Below are positions 42,623 through 51,502 of a DNA stretch of 64,000 nt, one piece after another. The notes beneath the pieces are model-generated. The model ran no database searches. It was not told where the DNA came from and was given only the letters and a program-made list of their open reading frames with translations. The DNA is taken from the NCBI RefSeq assembly GCF_027622945.1, contig NZ_JAPZVQ010000014.1, positions 1 through 64,000 of the forward strand, written 5' to 3'. The position numbers were made by a program, and so were the translations under genes. Origin of the DNA: Glycomyces lechevalierae (GTDB lineage Bacteria > Actinomycetota > Actinomycetes > Mycobacteriales > Micromonosporaceae). Positions within the stretch are counted from its first letter, which is position 1. The number at the start of each line of letters is the position of its first letter.

Positions 42623-42897
42623 GATGAGCAGAGTTTACTTCCGGTCCTGGTCCGCCCCTGTGCGCGAGGGTACGTGCGCGTGAACCCGCGGCAGTCGGTT
42701 GCTGACCTCGGCTATGGTCTTCTGCGGGGGCGGCGCGAGGCACGCAGGTGCCACCGCGAGGGCCCCTGGCGCGTGTCATCGGTTGGGACGATGAAGCGGT
42801 CCCGGACGATCCCGCCGGGACCCCGGCACCCGCCTCCGCGACACCGCCGCCACCGCCGCCACGTCCAACGGTGGGACCATCCCCCTGCATAGGAACA

Positions 42898-45800
42898 ATG
42901 ACCACGAACTCCCGCTCCCGGTCCTCCGCCCAGCCTCCCGAGCACCTCTTCGGCACTGCGCTGGCGGACGCCGCGCTGCCCGCGATCGCCGGCAGCGCGA
43001 TCCGGGGCGGCTCGCTCCTGGGCCGGTCGATCCTCGCCTCCCGGGCGGCCGACGGCGCCTCCGACCCCGCCGCCGCGCTCGCCGGCACCCGGCCCGACGC
43101 CCTCCGCGAGCTCGCCCGCGCCCTCGCCCAGCGGCCCCTCGCCGACGACGACACCGCACTGGCACTCGCCCTCTACGACCGGGCGCGTGAACTCGACCCT
43201 TCCGGGGGACCCGACCTGCACCGGGCCCTCCACTTCCGACTCGCCGTCTGGAAGGCCGCTTCGCAAGACACCGGCTTCCTGGAGCAGGACGATCGCGTCG
43301 CGAGACTCCTCGAGTCGGCCCCCGAAGACCACGCCGCCGCCTACGCCGCCGAAGCCGCACGCGGTGACGAGCAGGCCTGGTTCACCGCGTTCCGCCGCTT
43401 CGCAGACTGGGACGACGTCGTGCTCGCCGACGACGACGCTGCGCTCCCCCTCCTCGACCGGCTCCGCGCCGCACCGGGCGTCCCCGGCACTGTGGACGGT
43501 CCGCTCATCTCGGTCGTCATGACCTCCCACCGGCCCGGACCCGAGCTCATCACCGCCGTCCGGTCCTTGATGGACCAGTCCTGGCGCAACTGGGAACTCC
43601 TCCTCGTCGACGACGCCTCCGGTCCCGACCACGACCCGATCCTGCGTCAGGCCGCCGCGCTCGACGGGCGCGTCACCCTCCTCGCCCAGAGCGCCAACGG
43701 CGGCACCTACCGCGCCCGCAACCGCGCCCTCGCCAAAGCCGAGGGCGAGTTCACCGCCGGACTCGACTCCGACGACTGGGCCCACCCGCGCTGGCTCGAA
43801 ACGCTCGCCGCGCCGCTGCTCGCCGACGCCGGCGCCGTCATGGCCGCGAGCATCGGCATCCGCGCCACCGGCGACCTCCGCCTGTTCACCGGCCCCGCTC
43901 AGAGCCTCGCCAAGCTCTTCTCCACCCCGATCCTCTTCCGCACCAGGCCGGTACGCGAAAAGCTCGGCTACTTCGACGTCACGCGCAAAGGCGCCGACAC
44001 CGAGTTCCGCCTGCGCCTCCAGAAGACCTTCGGTGCCCGCCGCTGGGTCCGCTTGGAGGCCAAGCACACCGTGGTCCGCCAGAGCCCCACCTCCCTCTCC
44101 GGCGGTGAAGTGGGCGAAGGCTGGATGCACCCGCTGCGCGCCGCCTACGAGGCGGGGTTCCACCACTGGCACCGCCAGATCCAGTCCAAACGCGCCAAGC
44201 CGTATCTGGCCGACGCCGCCCTCGACCGGCCCTTCCCCGCACCCGGCCCGCTCTTGGGCGCGAAGCGCACCACTGTGGCCGACCGCGTCTACATCGGCGA
44301 CTGGCGCTATGACGGGCCGCAGCAGCGGGCGATGCTCGCCCTCCTCGAAGACGACGCCGCCGCCGGCGTGAAGGTCGCGATCGCCCACTACGAGAGCTGG
44401 ACCGCGATCGCCGACCGGTACGTGCCAGTCGGGAACGCGGCGGTCCGCCGGGCCGCCGCCGCAGGCGCCGAATGGGTCGACCTGCGCGAGATCCGTGCTG
44501 AAGGGGCGCTGGCCGCCGACGAGGCGATCGCCGCCGCCGTCGCGTTCGACTTCCCCGACGCCGGGATCGGGCCGATCGACGTCATGCCGCCCGCCGCGGA
44601 AGAACCGAAGGCGCCGGTCGGGCGCACCTCGCCCGCCCGCGCCGCCGCCGGCCGCGCCCGCTCGCTCGCCGGACGCCTCAAGCGCCTGCCGCGCAAGCTC
44701 TTGCGCGGCAAGAAGGCCGCGCTGCGGCGCGGCCTCGGCAAGGCCGCCGGGAAACTGCGGGTGCTGCGCGCCCGCGTCCGCCCGACCGAGCAGGACCTGC
44801 TCGGCGTCCCCACCGCCGAGCAGCGCCGGTCGCTGGCACTGTGGACCGACCGCCTCAACGTCGGCTGGTCCGCAGAGGCCAGAGCCCATCTGGGCGGGCT
44901 CGCCCGCTCGGAAGCGGAGCTCCCGGCGCTGCGGATCGCGGCGATGGAGGCCCTGGTCGACTGGCACGAGGCCGACGACCGCGCCGAGCGGCGCCACCTC
45001 GAGCTCGACGTCGTGATCGTCTCCAACTTCCACCTGCCCGGCGGCTCCTCCTCCTCCAATGCGGAGGAGATCCAGGCGTTCCGGCGAGCGGGTCTCAAGG
45101 TGGGCCTGCTGCACTACCCGATCTACGACTGGCCGCTGGTGCGGCCGGTCAACGACAAGATCCAGCGACTGCTCGAGGACGACGGCGTCGAGTGGATCAC
45201 CGCTCATGACCGGGTCGACTGCGACCTGGCGATCGTGCGGTTCCCGCGGATCATGATGCGGCCCATGGACGACCTGCCGGACCTGCGGCCCCGCCGGACG
45301 GTCCTCGTGGTCAACCAGACCCCGTGGCACTACTACGGTCCGAAGCTCGGCCGCCGCCTCACCTGGGACGTGCGCAGCGTGCACCGCAATCTCACGGACT
45401 GGCTCGGCGAGCACACCTGGTACCCGCAGGGCCCGGTGGTCCGCGAGGCCCTGCTGCACGACCACGCCGAGGAGATCGAAGGCATCGACCTCTCGCCGGA
45501 CTACTGGTACGCGGTGCTCGACGCCGCGCAGTGGCGCCGCGAGGGCCGCCGCCCGGGGGCGGGCCCGATCCGCATCGGCCGCCACACCCGCGACCACGCC
45601 CACAAGTGGCCGGAGACCCCCGAGCAGATCCTGGCCTGCTACCCGGGTTCGGAAGACTTCGAGGTCCACGTGCTCGGCGGCGCGAACGCCGCCAAGGCAC
45701 TCCTGCGGCGGCTGCCCGAGAACTGGACGGTGCTTCCGTTCGGGTCGGTGCAGCCCAGGGACTTCCTGCATCGCATGGACGTGCTCGTGTTCTTCATCGC

Positions 45801-46089
45801 CGACTCCAGCGAGGAGGCGTTCGGCCGAACCCCGCTCGAGGCGATGGCGGTGGGGCTGCCCTGCGTGCTGCCGCGCAGTTTCGAGCCGCTGTTCGGCGAC
45901 GGCGCGGTCTACTGCGAACCCGAGGAGGTCGAGGCCCGCGTGAGGGAGCTCATGGACGACCCGGAGCTGTACGCCGCGCAGTCGGCGCGCGCCGTCGACC
46001 GCGTCGAGCGGCGCTACTCGTACGATGCGCTGCTGGACCGGGTCGCGACCCTCGGCGTCCGTGTCCCGACCGCGGCGGACCTGCGGTGA
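42898..46089 (+). CDS. Two-domain glycosyltransferase: GT2 fused to GT4-like
   Basis: This protein has 1063 residues. The frame extends 50 codons upstream, but the ATG at 42898 has ATAGGAACA in front and drops a Pro-rich, non-protein-like stretch. A GT2 domain at about 200-400 has ISVVMTSHRPGPELI, LLVDDASGP and GLDSDDWAHPRW. A strongly basic Arg/Lys-rich bridge at about 575-645 separates it from a second transferase at about 699-1060, which has a GT-B (GT4) C-terminal half: RIGRHTRDHAHKWPE, VHVLGGANAAK, and EAFGRTPLEAMAVGLPCVLP with the family Glu. The next gene duplicates this second domain and is coupled by a GTGA overlap. The two activities presumably add successive sugars. Confidence 0.85.
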   Translation: MTTNSRSRSSAQPPEHLFGTALADAALPAIAGSAIRGGSLLGRSILASRAADGASDPAAALAGTRPDALRELARALAQRPLADDDTALALALYDRARELDPSGGPDLHRALHFRLAVWKAASQDTGFLEQDDRVARLLESAPEDHAAAYAAEAARGDEQAWFTAFRRFADWDDVVLADDDAALPLLDRLRAAPGVPGTVDGPLISVVMTSHRPGPELITAVRSLMDQSWRNWELLLVDDASGPDHDPILRQAAALDGRVTLLAQSANGGTYRARNRALAKAEGEFTAGLDSDDWAHPRWLETLAAPLLADAGAVMAASIGIRATGDLRLFTGPAQSLAKLFSTPILFRTRPVREKLGYFDVTRKGADTEFRLRLQKTFGARRWVRLEAKHTVVRQSPTSLSGGEVGEGWMHPLRAAYEAGFHHWHRQIQSKRAKPYLADAALDRPFPAPGPLLGAKRTTVADRVYIGDWRYDGPQQRAMLALLEDDAAAGVKVAIAHYESWTAIADRYVPVGNAAVRRAAAAGAEWVDLREIRAEGALAADEAIAAAVAFDFPDAGIGPIDVMPPAAEEPKAPVGRTSPARAAAGRARSLAGRLKRLPRKLLRGKKAALRRGLGKAAGKLRVLRARVRPTEQDLLGVPTAEQRRSLALWTDRLNVGWSAEARAHLGGLARSEAELPALRIAAMEALVDWHEADDRAERRHLELDVVIVSNFHLPGGSSSSNAEEIQAFRRAGLKVGLLHYPIYDWPLVRPVNDKIQRLLEDDGVEWITAHDRVDCDLAIVRFPRIMMRPMDDLPDLRPRRTVLVVNQTPWHYYGPKLGRRLTWDVRSVHRNLTDWLGEHTWYPQGPVVREALLHDHAEEIEGIDLSPDYWYAVLDAAQWRREGRRPGAGPIRIGRHTRDHAHKWPETPEQILACYPGSEDFEVHVLGGANAAKALLRRLPENWTVLPFGSVQPRDFLHRMDVLVFFIADSSEEAFGRTPLEAMAVGLPCVLPRSFEPLFGDGAVYCEPEEVEARVRELMDDPELYAAQSARAVDRVERRYSYDALLDRVATLGVRVPTAADLR

Positions 46090-47402
46090 CGGCCGTGGGA
46101 GAGCACCGCGTCCCGCCGCTCGGCCCGATTCCCGGGAGCCGCCGCCGAGCCCTGCGCAAGCTCACCGGCCGGCTCGAGCACGGGTTCTCGACCGAGGCGA
46201 TGCCGGAGCTGCGCCGCCTGCTCGGCTCGCCCGAGGAGACCGCCGCGACGCGGCTCGAGGCGGGCGCGGCCCTGCTCGATTGGCAGGAGCGGCGCCGCCG
46301 CGGCCGCGCCTCGGCCGCACGAGTCGACCTCGACATCGTCATCGTCTCCCACTTCGCGCTGCCGGGCGGCAATTCGACGGCCAACGCCGAAGAGATCAAG
46401 GCCTACCGCGAGGCGGGCCTCAAGGTCGGCCTGTTGCACCACCCGGTGTTCCACTGGGACGTCTCGCGGCCGCTGAACGACAAGATCGCGGGCCTGGTCG
46501 ACGGAGCGTCGGTGCGGCTTCTGAACGCCTGGGACCCGGTCGCGTGCGCCTTGCTCATCGTCCGGCTCCCGACCGTGGCGCTGCGACTGCGAGACGACCT
46601 CCCGGCGATCGACGCCGCCCGCACCGTGCTGATCGTCAACCAGACCCCGTTCAAGTTCTACGGCCCCGAAGGGGGTGTCGAGGAGGCCTGGGACGCCGAG
46701 CGGGTTCTCGCGAACCTGAACGCCTGGGTCGGCCCGCACACCTGGTTCCCGGTGGGCCCCATGGTCCGCCGCTCACTGCTCGACCACCACGCCGACGTGG
46801 TCGCCCGGACCGACCTCGCCGCCGCGGACTGGACCGAATGCCTGGACCCGGCCCTGTGGCGGCGCGACGCCCCACGGCCGGCGGACGGCCGCATCCGCAT
46901 CGGGCGCCACTCCCGGGACCACCCCCTCAAATGGCCCGAATCGCCTGAGCGCCTACGTGAATGCCACCCCGCCGACGATGACTTCGAGGTCCACGTGCTC
47001 GGCGGCGCCGGCACTGTCGCCGAACGGCTCGGCAGCATCCCCGCGAACTGGACGGTCCACGCGTTCGGCGCGATGGACGCCCGCGAGTTCCTGCACGGCA
47101 TCGACGTCTTCGTCTACTTCATCGCAGAGGAGGGCCGCGAGGCCTTCGGCCTGGCACCACTCGAGGCCATGGCCGCGGGCGTGCCGGTGGTCATGGACCC
47201 CCGCTTCGAGCCCTTGTTCGGTGCGGCGGCGCGGTACTGCGAGCCCGGCGAGGTCGCCGCGACCGTGCGCGCCCTCATGGCCGACCGCGAAGCCTATGCG
47301 GCGCAAGTGGAGCGGGCGCACCTGATCGTGGACGAGCGGTTCTCGCACGCCGCACTCCTGCGCCGCGTGGCGGCCCTGGGCGTGCCGGCCGCCGGGCACT
47401 GA
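46086..47402 (+). CDS. GT4-like glycosyltransferase, duplicate of the preceding gene's C-terminal half
   Basis: This 438-residue protein starts at a GTG that overlaps the previous stop. It is collinear with residues about 650-1060 of the upstream protein: DLDIVIVSHFALPGGNSTANAEEIKAYR against its homologue, HVLGGAGTVAERL, and EAFGLAPLEAMAAGVPVVMDP (the E-x7-E motif of GT-B retaining enzymes). It lacks a GT2 domain. Tandem duplication followed by divergence is the simplest origin. It ends a plus-strand operon closed by a strong terminator. Confidence 0.85.
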   Translation: MTAVGEHRVPPLGPIPGSRRRALRKLTGRLEHGFSTEAMPELRRLLGSPEETAATRLEAGAALLDWQERRRRGRASAARVDLDIVIVSHFALPGGNSTANAEEIKAYREAGLKVGLLHHPVFHWDVSRPLNDKIAGLVDGASVRLLNAWDPVACALLIVRLPTVALRLRDDLPAIDAARTVLIVNQTPFKFYGPEGGVEEAWDAERVLANLNAWVGPHTWFPVGPMVRRSLLDHHADVVARTDLAAADWTECLDPALWRRDAPRPADGRIRIGRHSRDHPLKWPESPERLRECHPADDDFEVHVLGGAGTVAERLGSIPANWTVHAFGAMDAREFLHGIDVFVYFIAEEGREAFGLAPLEAMAAGVPVVMDPRFEPLFGAAARYCEPGEVAATVRALMADREAYAAQVERAHLIVDERFSHAALLRRVAALGVPAAGH

Positions 47403-47413
47403 GACAGCACTGC

Positions 47414-47450
47414 GAAAGGGGCGCCGCGCGGATTGCGCGGCGCCCCTTTC
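47414..47450. terminator. Bidirectional terminator
   Basis: Perfect 16-bp arms (GAAAGGGGCGCCGCGC and its complement) with a 5-nt loop. It lies between the converging glycosyltransferase and glnII genes. Confidence 0.88.
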
Positions 47451-47476
47451 TCGTTGAGCTCGTTCGGCTCTCGTGG

Positions 47477-48496
47477 CTAGACGAGGCCCTTCTTCTCCAG
47501 GGCGGAGCAGACGGTGTCGACGATCTTGCCGGTCACCAGGTAGGGGTCCATGTTCGCGTTGGGGCGGCGGTCCTCGAGGTAGCCCTTCTTGTCCTTCTCG
47601 ACCTGCCACGGGATGCGGATCGAGGCGCCGCGGTTGGAGACGCCGTAGGAGAACTGGGTGTAGTGGGCGGTCTCGTGGGCGCCGGTGAGGCGGTCCGCGA
47701 TGCCGTCGCCGTAGACGGCGATGTGCTCGGCGGGCTTGTCGTCCTGGCCGAGGGCCTCGCACGCGGCGATGATGGGCTCGTAGTCCTCGCGCATCGCCTT
47801 GGTGGAGAAGTTGGTGTGGCAGCCGGCGCCGTTCCAGTCGCCCTTGGCGGGCTTGGGGTCGATGGTGGCGGAGACGTTGAAGTCCTCGGCGGTGCGGTAG
47901 AGCAGCCAGCGCGCGAGCCACAGCGAGTCGGAGACCTCGAGGGCCGACGCGGGGCCGACCTGGAACTCCCACTGGCCGGGCATGACCTCGGCGTTGATGC
48001 CGGAGATCGGGAGGCCCGCGGCGAGGCAGTTGTCGAGGTGCTTCTCGACGATCTCGCGGCCGAAGATCTCGTCGGCGCCGACGCCGCAGTAGTAGCCGCC
48101 CTGGGGGGCCGGGTAGCCGCCCTCGGGGAAGCCGAGCGGGCGCGAGCCCACCATGAAGGTGTACTCCTGCTCGATGCCGAACCAGGACTCCTGGCCGGCG
48201 TACTGCTCGGAGAGCTCGGCGGTCTTGGCGCGGGTGTTGGTCGGGTGCGGGGTGAAGTCGGTGTCGAGGACCTCGCACAGGACCAGGATCGAGTCGCCGC
48301 CGCGGATGGGGTCCGGGGTGACCTTGACGGGGCGCAGCACGCAGTCGGAGGAGTGGCCCTCGGCCTGGTTGGTGCTGGAGCCGTCGAAGCCCCAGATCGG
48401 GGGCTCCTGGCCCTCGTCGAGGATCTTGGTCTTGGAACGCAGCTTGGCCGTCGGCTCGGTGCCGTCGATCCAGATGTACTCGGCCTTGATAGCCAT
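47477..48496 (-). CDS. glnII: Type II glutamine synthetase
   Basis: This 339-residue eukaryotic-type enzyme (GSII) joins ammonium to glutamate using ATP. Evidence is the N-terminal EYIWIDGTEPTAKLRSKTK, GFDGSSTNQAEG, the metal ligands in GIEQEYTF, NGAGCHTNFSTKAM and NRGASIRIPWQV. It is much shorter than the type I enzyme (about 470) and lacks its adenylylation site. The start is set at the MAIKAEYIW methionine; the upstream open frame is arginine-rich. In streptomycetes glnII is the second glutamine synthetase and is controlled by GlnR. A GlnR-like palindrome lies 124 bp upstream. Confidence 0.95.
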   Translation of the reverse strand: MAIKAEYIWIDGTEPTAKLRSKTKILDEGQEPPIWGFDGSSTNQAEGHSSDCVLRPVKVTPDPIRGGDSILVLCEVLDTDFTPHPTNTRAKTAELSEQYAGQESWFGIEQEYTFMVGSRPLGFPEGGYPAPQGGYYCGVGADEIFGREIVEKHLDNCLAAGLPISGINAEVMPGQWEFQVGPASALEVSDSLWLARWLLYRTAEDFNVSATIDPKPAKGDWNGAGCHTNFSTKAMREDYEPIIAACEALGQDDKPAEHIAVYGDGIADRLTGAHETAHYTQFSYGVSNRGASIRIPWQVEKDKKGYLEDRRPNANMDPYLVTGKIVDTVCSALEKKGLV

Positions 48497-48619
48497 CAGG
48501 TAGGAGCCCTTCAAACGGTGACGCGGTCCAGCCTGGCTCGATCCGCGCCGCAGAGCAGGCGAGCCGTGAAGCTGTGCTGCCACGCTCCCAAAAAGCAATT
48601 TCTCGTTCGTTGAAGTCGT

Positions 48620-48636
48620 GTAAACAGTCTGTTAAC
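48620..48636 (-). promoter_or_regulatory. Possible GlnR-type binding site upstream of glnII
   Basis: GTAAACAG-T-CTGTTAAC is a near-perfect inverted repeat (one mismatch) in an AT-rich stretch, 124 bp upstream of the glnII start. The GTnAC-like half-sites and the gene downstream fit GlnR, but the spacing was judged only by eye. Confidence 0.4.
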
Positions 48637-48795
48637 CGCTGCTGTGCGTGAGCAATGAGACGCTGTGAGTCCGGCTCACCCTATTTTCGGGGATAAAATC
48701 TGTTTCACCCCGTATCCCCGATCAGTCCCTTTTCGTTCTAACAGTTGCGAGCGGCGAGAACGCTCGCGCTCAGGTTCAGGACGACGGGGGAGACG

Positions 48796-49806
48796 ATGGG
48801 ACGCATCGCCGGAGGCAGCGAGGTCACTCGCCGCGCCAGCGTGCTCCGATTCCTCCTCGGCGCCGCGCTCACCGCATTCGGCTCCCTGCTTCTAGGGGCC
48901 TTCGCGATGGCCGCATCCGCTTGGGCATCAGACGATTCCACACCATCGCAGGGCCTTGCCGCGATGACCGACCCCCTCTCCGCAGAGGTGTCCGACATGT
49001 CGCGCCTGGCCGCGCGACTGGTCCCGCAGAACCAGCAGGGACATCGGACTCCGGCGGCGCAGGGGGAGGTCTCGGGGCTGGTGTCGGGCCTGGAAGAGCC
49101 GGTGGGATCCCTGGTGGACGAGACGGACGGGGCTGTTCGCACTGCGTTGCAGGGCGATGCCGTGCCTGGCCTACTCGACTTGGATGACGAGTCCGTCGGA
49201 GACCGCACCGCTGAAGTAGTGGCACCGCTGGTGGGAAACCTGGTGAAGGGAACGGCCTCCATTGCGGACGGCCCGGCCCCCGCGGTGCCCGGTGTCTACG
49301 AGACTGTCGCGCCCTCGACCGATCCGGTCGACGTACTGGCGCGACTGGTGACCGATGGCCTGCGCCTCGACGACGGGACGACGCCCGGGAGCGTCCCCGT
49401 CGGTGCCGCAGGACAACCGAGCTTCACCTCGCTTGCAGCACAGCAGGTCTCCGATGAGGTGGCGGCGTCGCTCCAAGGAGCGGAAAGCGGCCGGCCGGCC
49501 GCCGCCGCCGAGTGCTCCGCCGAACACGAGCGGAGGGCGGACCGATCCACCGTCGAGGACGTGCGCGGCGTGCCGCGCACCTGGGCCAGACCGTGGCTGT
49601 ACGACGGCCCCGGACTGCCTGACCTGAAGATCATCCCCGGTGGGGCCTCAGGCTCGACCGTTGGTATCAGCGTCGACAGCGGCCACACCGCTGTCTGCGT
49701 CTCCCCGTCCGCCGCGGGGGAAGAGGTGTCACTCTCCCGCACGGTGATCGGGGAATTGGGGCGGCCGTTGGACCGCGCCGCCGAGCTGTCCGTCGCCCCA
49801 GACTAG
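48796..49806 (+). CDS. Secreted protein of unknown function
   Basis: This 336-residue protein has a signal peptide: a basic N-terminus, a hydrophobic core at about 15-40, and likely cleavage after AWA near 44. The mature part is Asp/Val/Ser-rich with no recognised domain. It has repeated segments such as GLVSGLEEPVGSLVDE and APLVGNLVKG, and a C-terminal part with cysteines near AAAECSAEH and TAVCVSPSA. The ATG at 48796 has GGGGGAG five bases upstream. It precedes the WQICG repeat genes by 205 bp and is divergent from glnII. It may belong to the same secreted-protein cluster. Confidence 0.7.
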   Translation: MGRIAGGSEVTRRASVLRFLLGAALTAFGSLLLGAFAMAASAWASDDSTPSQGLAAMTDPLSAEVSDMSRLAARLVPQNQQGHRTPAAQGEVSGLVSGLEEPVGSLVDETDGAVRTALQGDAVPGLLDLDDESVGDRTAEVVAPLVGNLVKGTASIADGPAPAVPGVYETVAPSTDPVDVLARLVTDGLRLDDGTTPGSVPVGAAGQPSFTSLAAQQVSDEVAASLQGAESGRPAAAAECSAEHERRADRSTVEDVRGVPRTWARPWLYDGPGLPDLKIIPGGASGSTVGISVDSGHTAVCVSPSAAGEEVSLSRTVIGELGRPLDRAAELSVAPD

Positions 49807-50011
49807 GGCCTCCGCGCGTCGGTGCGCGGGGAACTTGAAGTCCGCCTTCAAACTCTCCCTCCGGTTGCAGTGCATGGGGTCTCGATCCCACACCCTCCGG
49901 CGCTCCGACGCGCGGAAGCCAGTCGCACCACCCGCCTCCGAACGGGGCGGGAAAGACGATCCAAGTCGCCCGGGACCTCCGGGCGCACAACCCAGAAGGA
50001 AATCGCAACTC

Positions 50012-50386
50012 ATGCGCAAGGTTCTCACTGTCGCCGCCGTCGCCGCCGGCGCTGCCGCTCTCTCCGCCGCCCCCGCCCTGGCGGGCAACAACTCCGGTGT
50101 CGACGCCGGGCCGGTCAGCCTGGTGAACATCGACGCCTCGAGCGCCGCCCACTGGCAGATCTGCGGCCAGAACGTGCTCGCCCAGTCCTTCGCCCAGGAC
50201 TGCGACAACCGCGACCACATCGGCGAGGGCCCGCAGTCCGGCGTCAACGCCGGCGAGGTCTCGCTCGCGAACCTGGACGCCGCGTCCGCCGCCCACTGGC
50301 AGATCTGCGGCCAGAACGTCGGCGTCTCGCCGTCGCTCGACCAGATGTGCAAGAACTACGACCACATGCCGGCTTCCGCCGAGTAG
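50012..50386 (+). CDS. Small secreted two-repeat protein (WQICG family, copy 1)
   Basis: This 124-residue protein has a signal peptide (MRKVLTVAAVAAGAAALSAA, cleavage after ALA at about 24). The mature part is two 48-residue repeats, each starting SGV(D/N)AG and containing SSAAHWQICGQNV or a close variant. The first unit has Cys-x12-Cys and the last has Cys-x13-Cys, then a DH(I/M) end. The cysteine pair suggests one disulphide per repeat. The conserved CGQN with a later Cys-x-Asn recalls the chaplin/rodlin style of surface protein, but no family was recognised. It is the first of four tandem paralogues. Confidence 0.8.
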   Translation: MRKVLTVAAVAAGAAALSAAPALAGNNSGVDAGPVSLVNIDASSAAHWQICGQNVLAQSFAQDCDNRDHIGEGPQSGVNAGEVSLANLDAASAAHWQICGQNVGVSPSLDQMCKNYDHMPASAE

Positions 50387-50469
50387 CCACTGCGGTCGTC
50401 AAGACCCCGTCGGCCGGTCGTTTGGTCGGCCCGACGGTTCCAGAAAGTACTTCGAAACGGGGGAAATTC

Positions 50470-50847
50470 ATGCGCAAGTCCACCTACGTCCTCGCCGCCG
50501 CCGCCGGCATCGCCGCGATCGGTGCCGCCGCTTCGCCGGCGCTGGCCGAGAACTCGGGCGTGACTGCCGGTCCGGTCAGCCTCGTGAACGTCGACGCCTC
50601 GAGCGCCGCGCACTGGCAGATCTGCGGCCAGAACGTGCTGACCCAGTCGTTCGGCCAGGTCTGCGACAACCGCGACCACATCGGCGAGGGGCCGCAGTCG
50701 GGCGTCACCGCCGGTGACACGTCCCTGGGCAACCTGGACATCTCGGACGCCGCCCACTGGCAGATCTGCGGCCAGAACGTCGGCGTCGCGCCGTCGCTCG
50801 ACCAGCAGTGCCTGAACTACGACCACATGCCCAACACGGCGCAGTAG
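50470..50847 (+). CDS. Small secreted two-repeat protein (WQICG family, copy 2)
   Basis: This 125-residue protein has a signal peptide (cleavage after ALA at about 26) and two repeats (29-76 and 77-125). It is nearly identical in layout to copy 1, with AAHWQICGQNV in both units, CDNRDHIGEGPQ between them and an LNYDHM end. The frame extends far upstream, but the ATG at 50470 gives the shared MRKxxxxxAA signal-peptide start and follows GGGGGAAATTC. Very close similarity to copy 1 at the DNA level points to recent tandem duplication. Confidence 0.8.
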   Translation: MRKSTYVLAAAAGIAAIGAAASPALAENSGVTAGPVSLVNVDASSAAHWQICGQNVLTQSFGQVCDNRDHIGEGPQSGVTAGDTSLGNLDISDAAHWQICGQNVGVAPSLDQQCLNYDHMPNTAQ

Positions 50848-50908
50848 GTCGGTCTTCGGGGCGGGCCCGCCGGGCCCGCCCCTCCCAACTCGAAAGGAAA
50901 CACACTCG

Positions 50909-51463
50909 ATGCGCAAGACCATCGCAGCCGCGGCCTTCGCCGCCGCCGGTGTCGCCGTCCTCGGTGCGGCCGCTCCCGCCATGGCGCAGAGCTCGGGCGT
51001 CAACGCCGGGGCGGTCAGCCTCGTCAACATCGACGCTTCGGACGCGGCCCACTGGCAGATCTGCGGTCAGAACATCCTGACCCAGTCGTACGACCAGAAC
51101 TGCGACAACACCGACCACATGGGCGACGGCTCGAGCTCCGGCGTGAACGCGGGCGACGTCTCCGGCGTGAACGTGGACGCCTCGGACGCGGCGCACTGGC
51201 AGATCTGCGGCCAGAACGTGCTGACCCAGTCGTACTTCCAGGACTGCGACAACCGCGACCACATCGGCGACGGTGCGGACTCCGGTGTGCAGGCGGGCGA
51301 CGTGACGCTCGGCAACCTCGACGCTTCGGACGCGGCCCACTGGCAGATCTGCGGCCAGAACGTCGGCGTCTCGCCGTCGCTCGGCCAGCAGTGCCTGAAC
51401 GCCGACCACATCCACGACGACGGCGACATGCCCGACAAGGGCGACGACCAGGGCGACTACTAA
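50909..51463 (+). CDS. Small secreted three-repeat protein (WQICG family, copy 3)
   Basis: This 184-residue protein has a signal peptide (cleavage after AMA at about 26) and three repeats at 29-76, 77-124 and 125-184. Each carries SDAAHWQICGQN(V/I). The first two have Cys-x12-Cys and the third Cys-x13-Cys. The C-terminus adds an Asp/Gly-rich tail. Compared with copies 1 and 2 it has one extra middle unit, so the repeat number varies within the cluster. GAAAGGAAAC precedes the ATG. Confidence 0.8.
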   Translation: MRKTIAAAAFAAAGVAVLGAAAPAMAQSSGVNAGAVSLVNIDASDAAHWQICGQNILTQSYDQNCDNTDHMGDGSSSGVNAGDVSGVNVDASDAAHWQICGQNVLTQSYFQDCDNRDHIGDGADSGVQAGDVTLGNLDASDAAHWQICGQNVGVSPSLGQQCLNADHIHDDGDMPDKGDDQGDY

Positions 51464-51502
51464 GTCCTTGGGCTTCCTCGGGCTTGGTCGCGCGGTAAGT
51501 AG

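Noticed and set aside
42712-45771. 1019-codon minus-strand open frame opposite the GT2-GT4 gene
   Set aside because: No motif or ribosome site; it is antisense to clear glycosyltransferase domains.
24192-47402. Siderophore or antibiotic biosynthetic cluster
   Set aside because: No NRPS, PKS, terpene or lanthipeptide genes are present; the content is that of surface glycan assembly and modification.
49822-50847. A 341-codon frame that appears to join WQICG copy 1 and copy 2
   Set aside because: The first half is an arginine-rich shadow of copy 1; only the part from the ATG at 50470 has a signal peptide and repeats.
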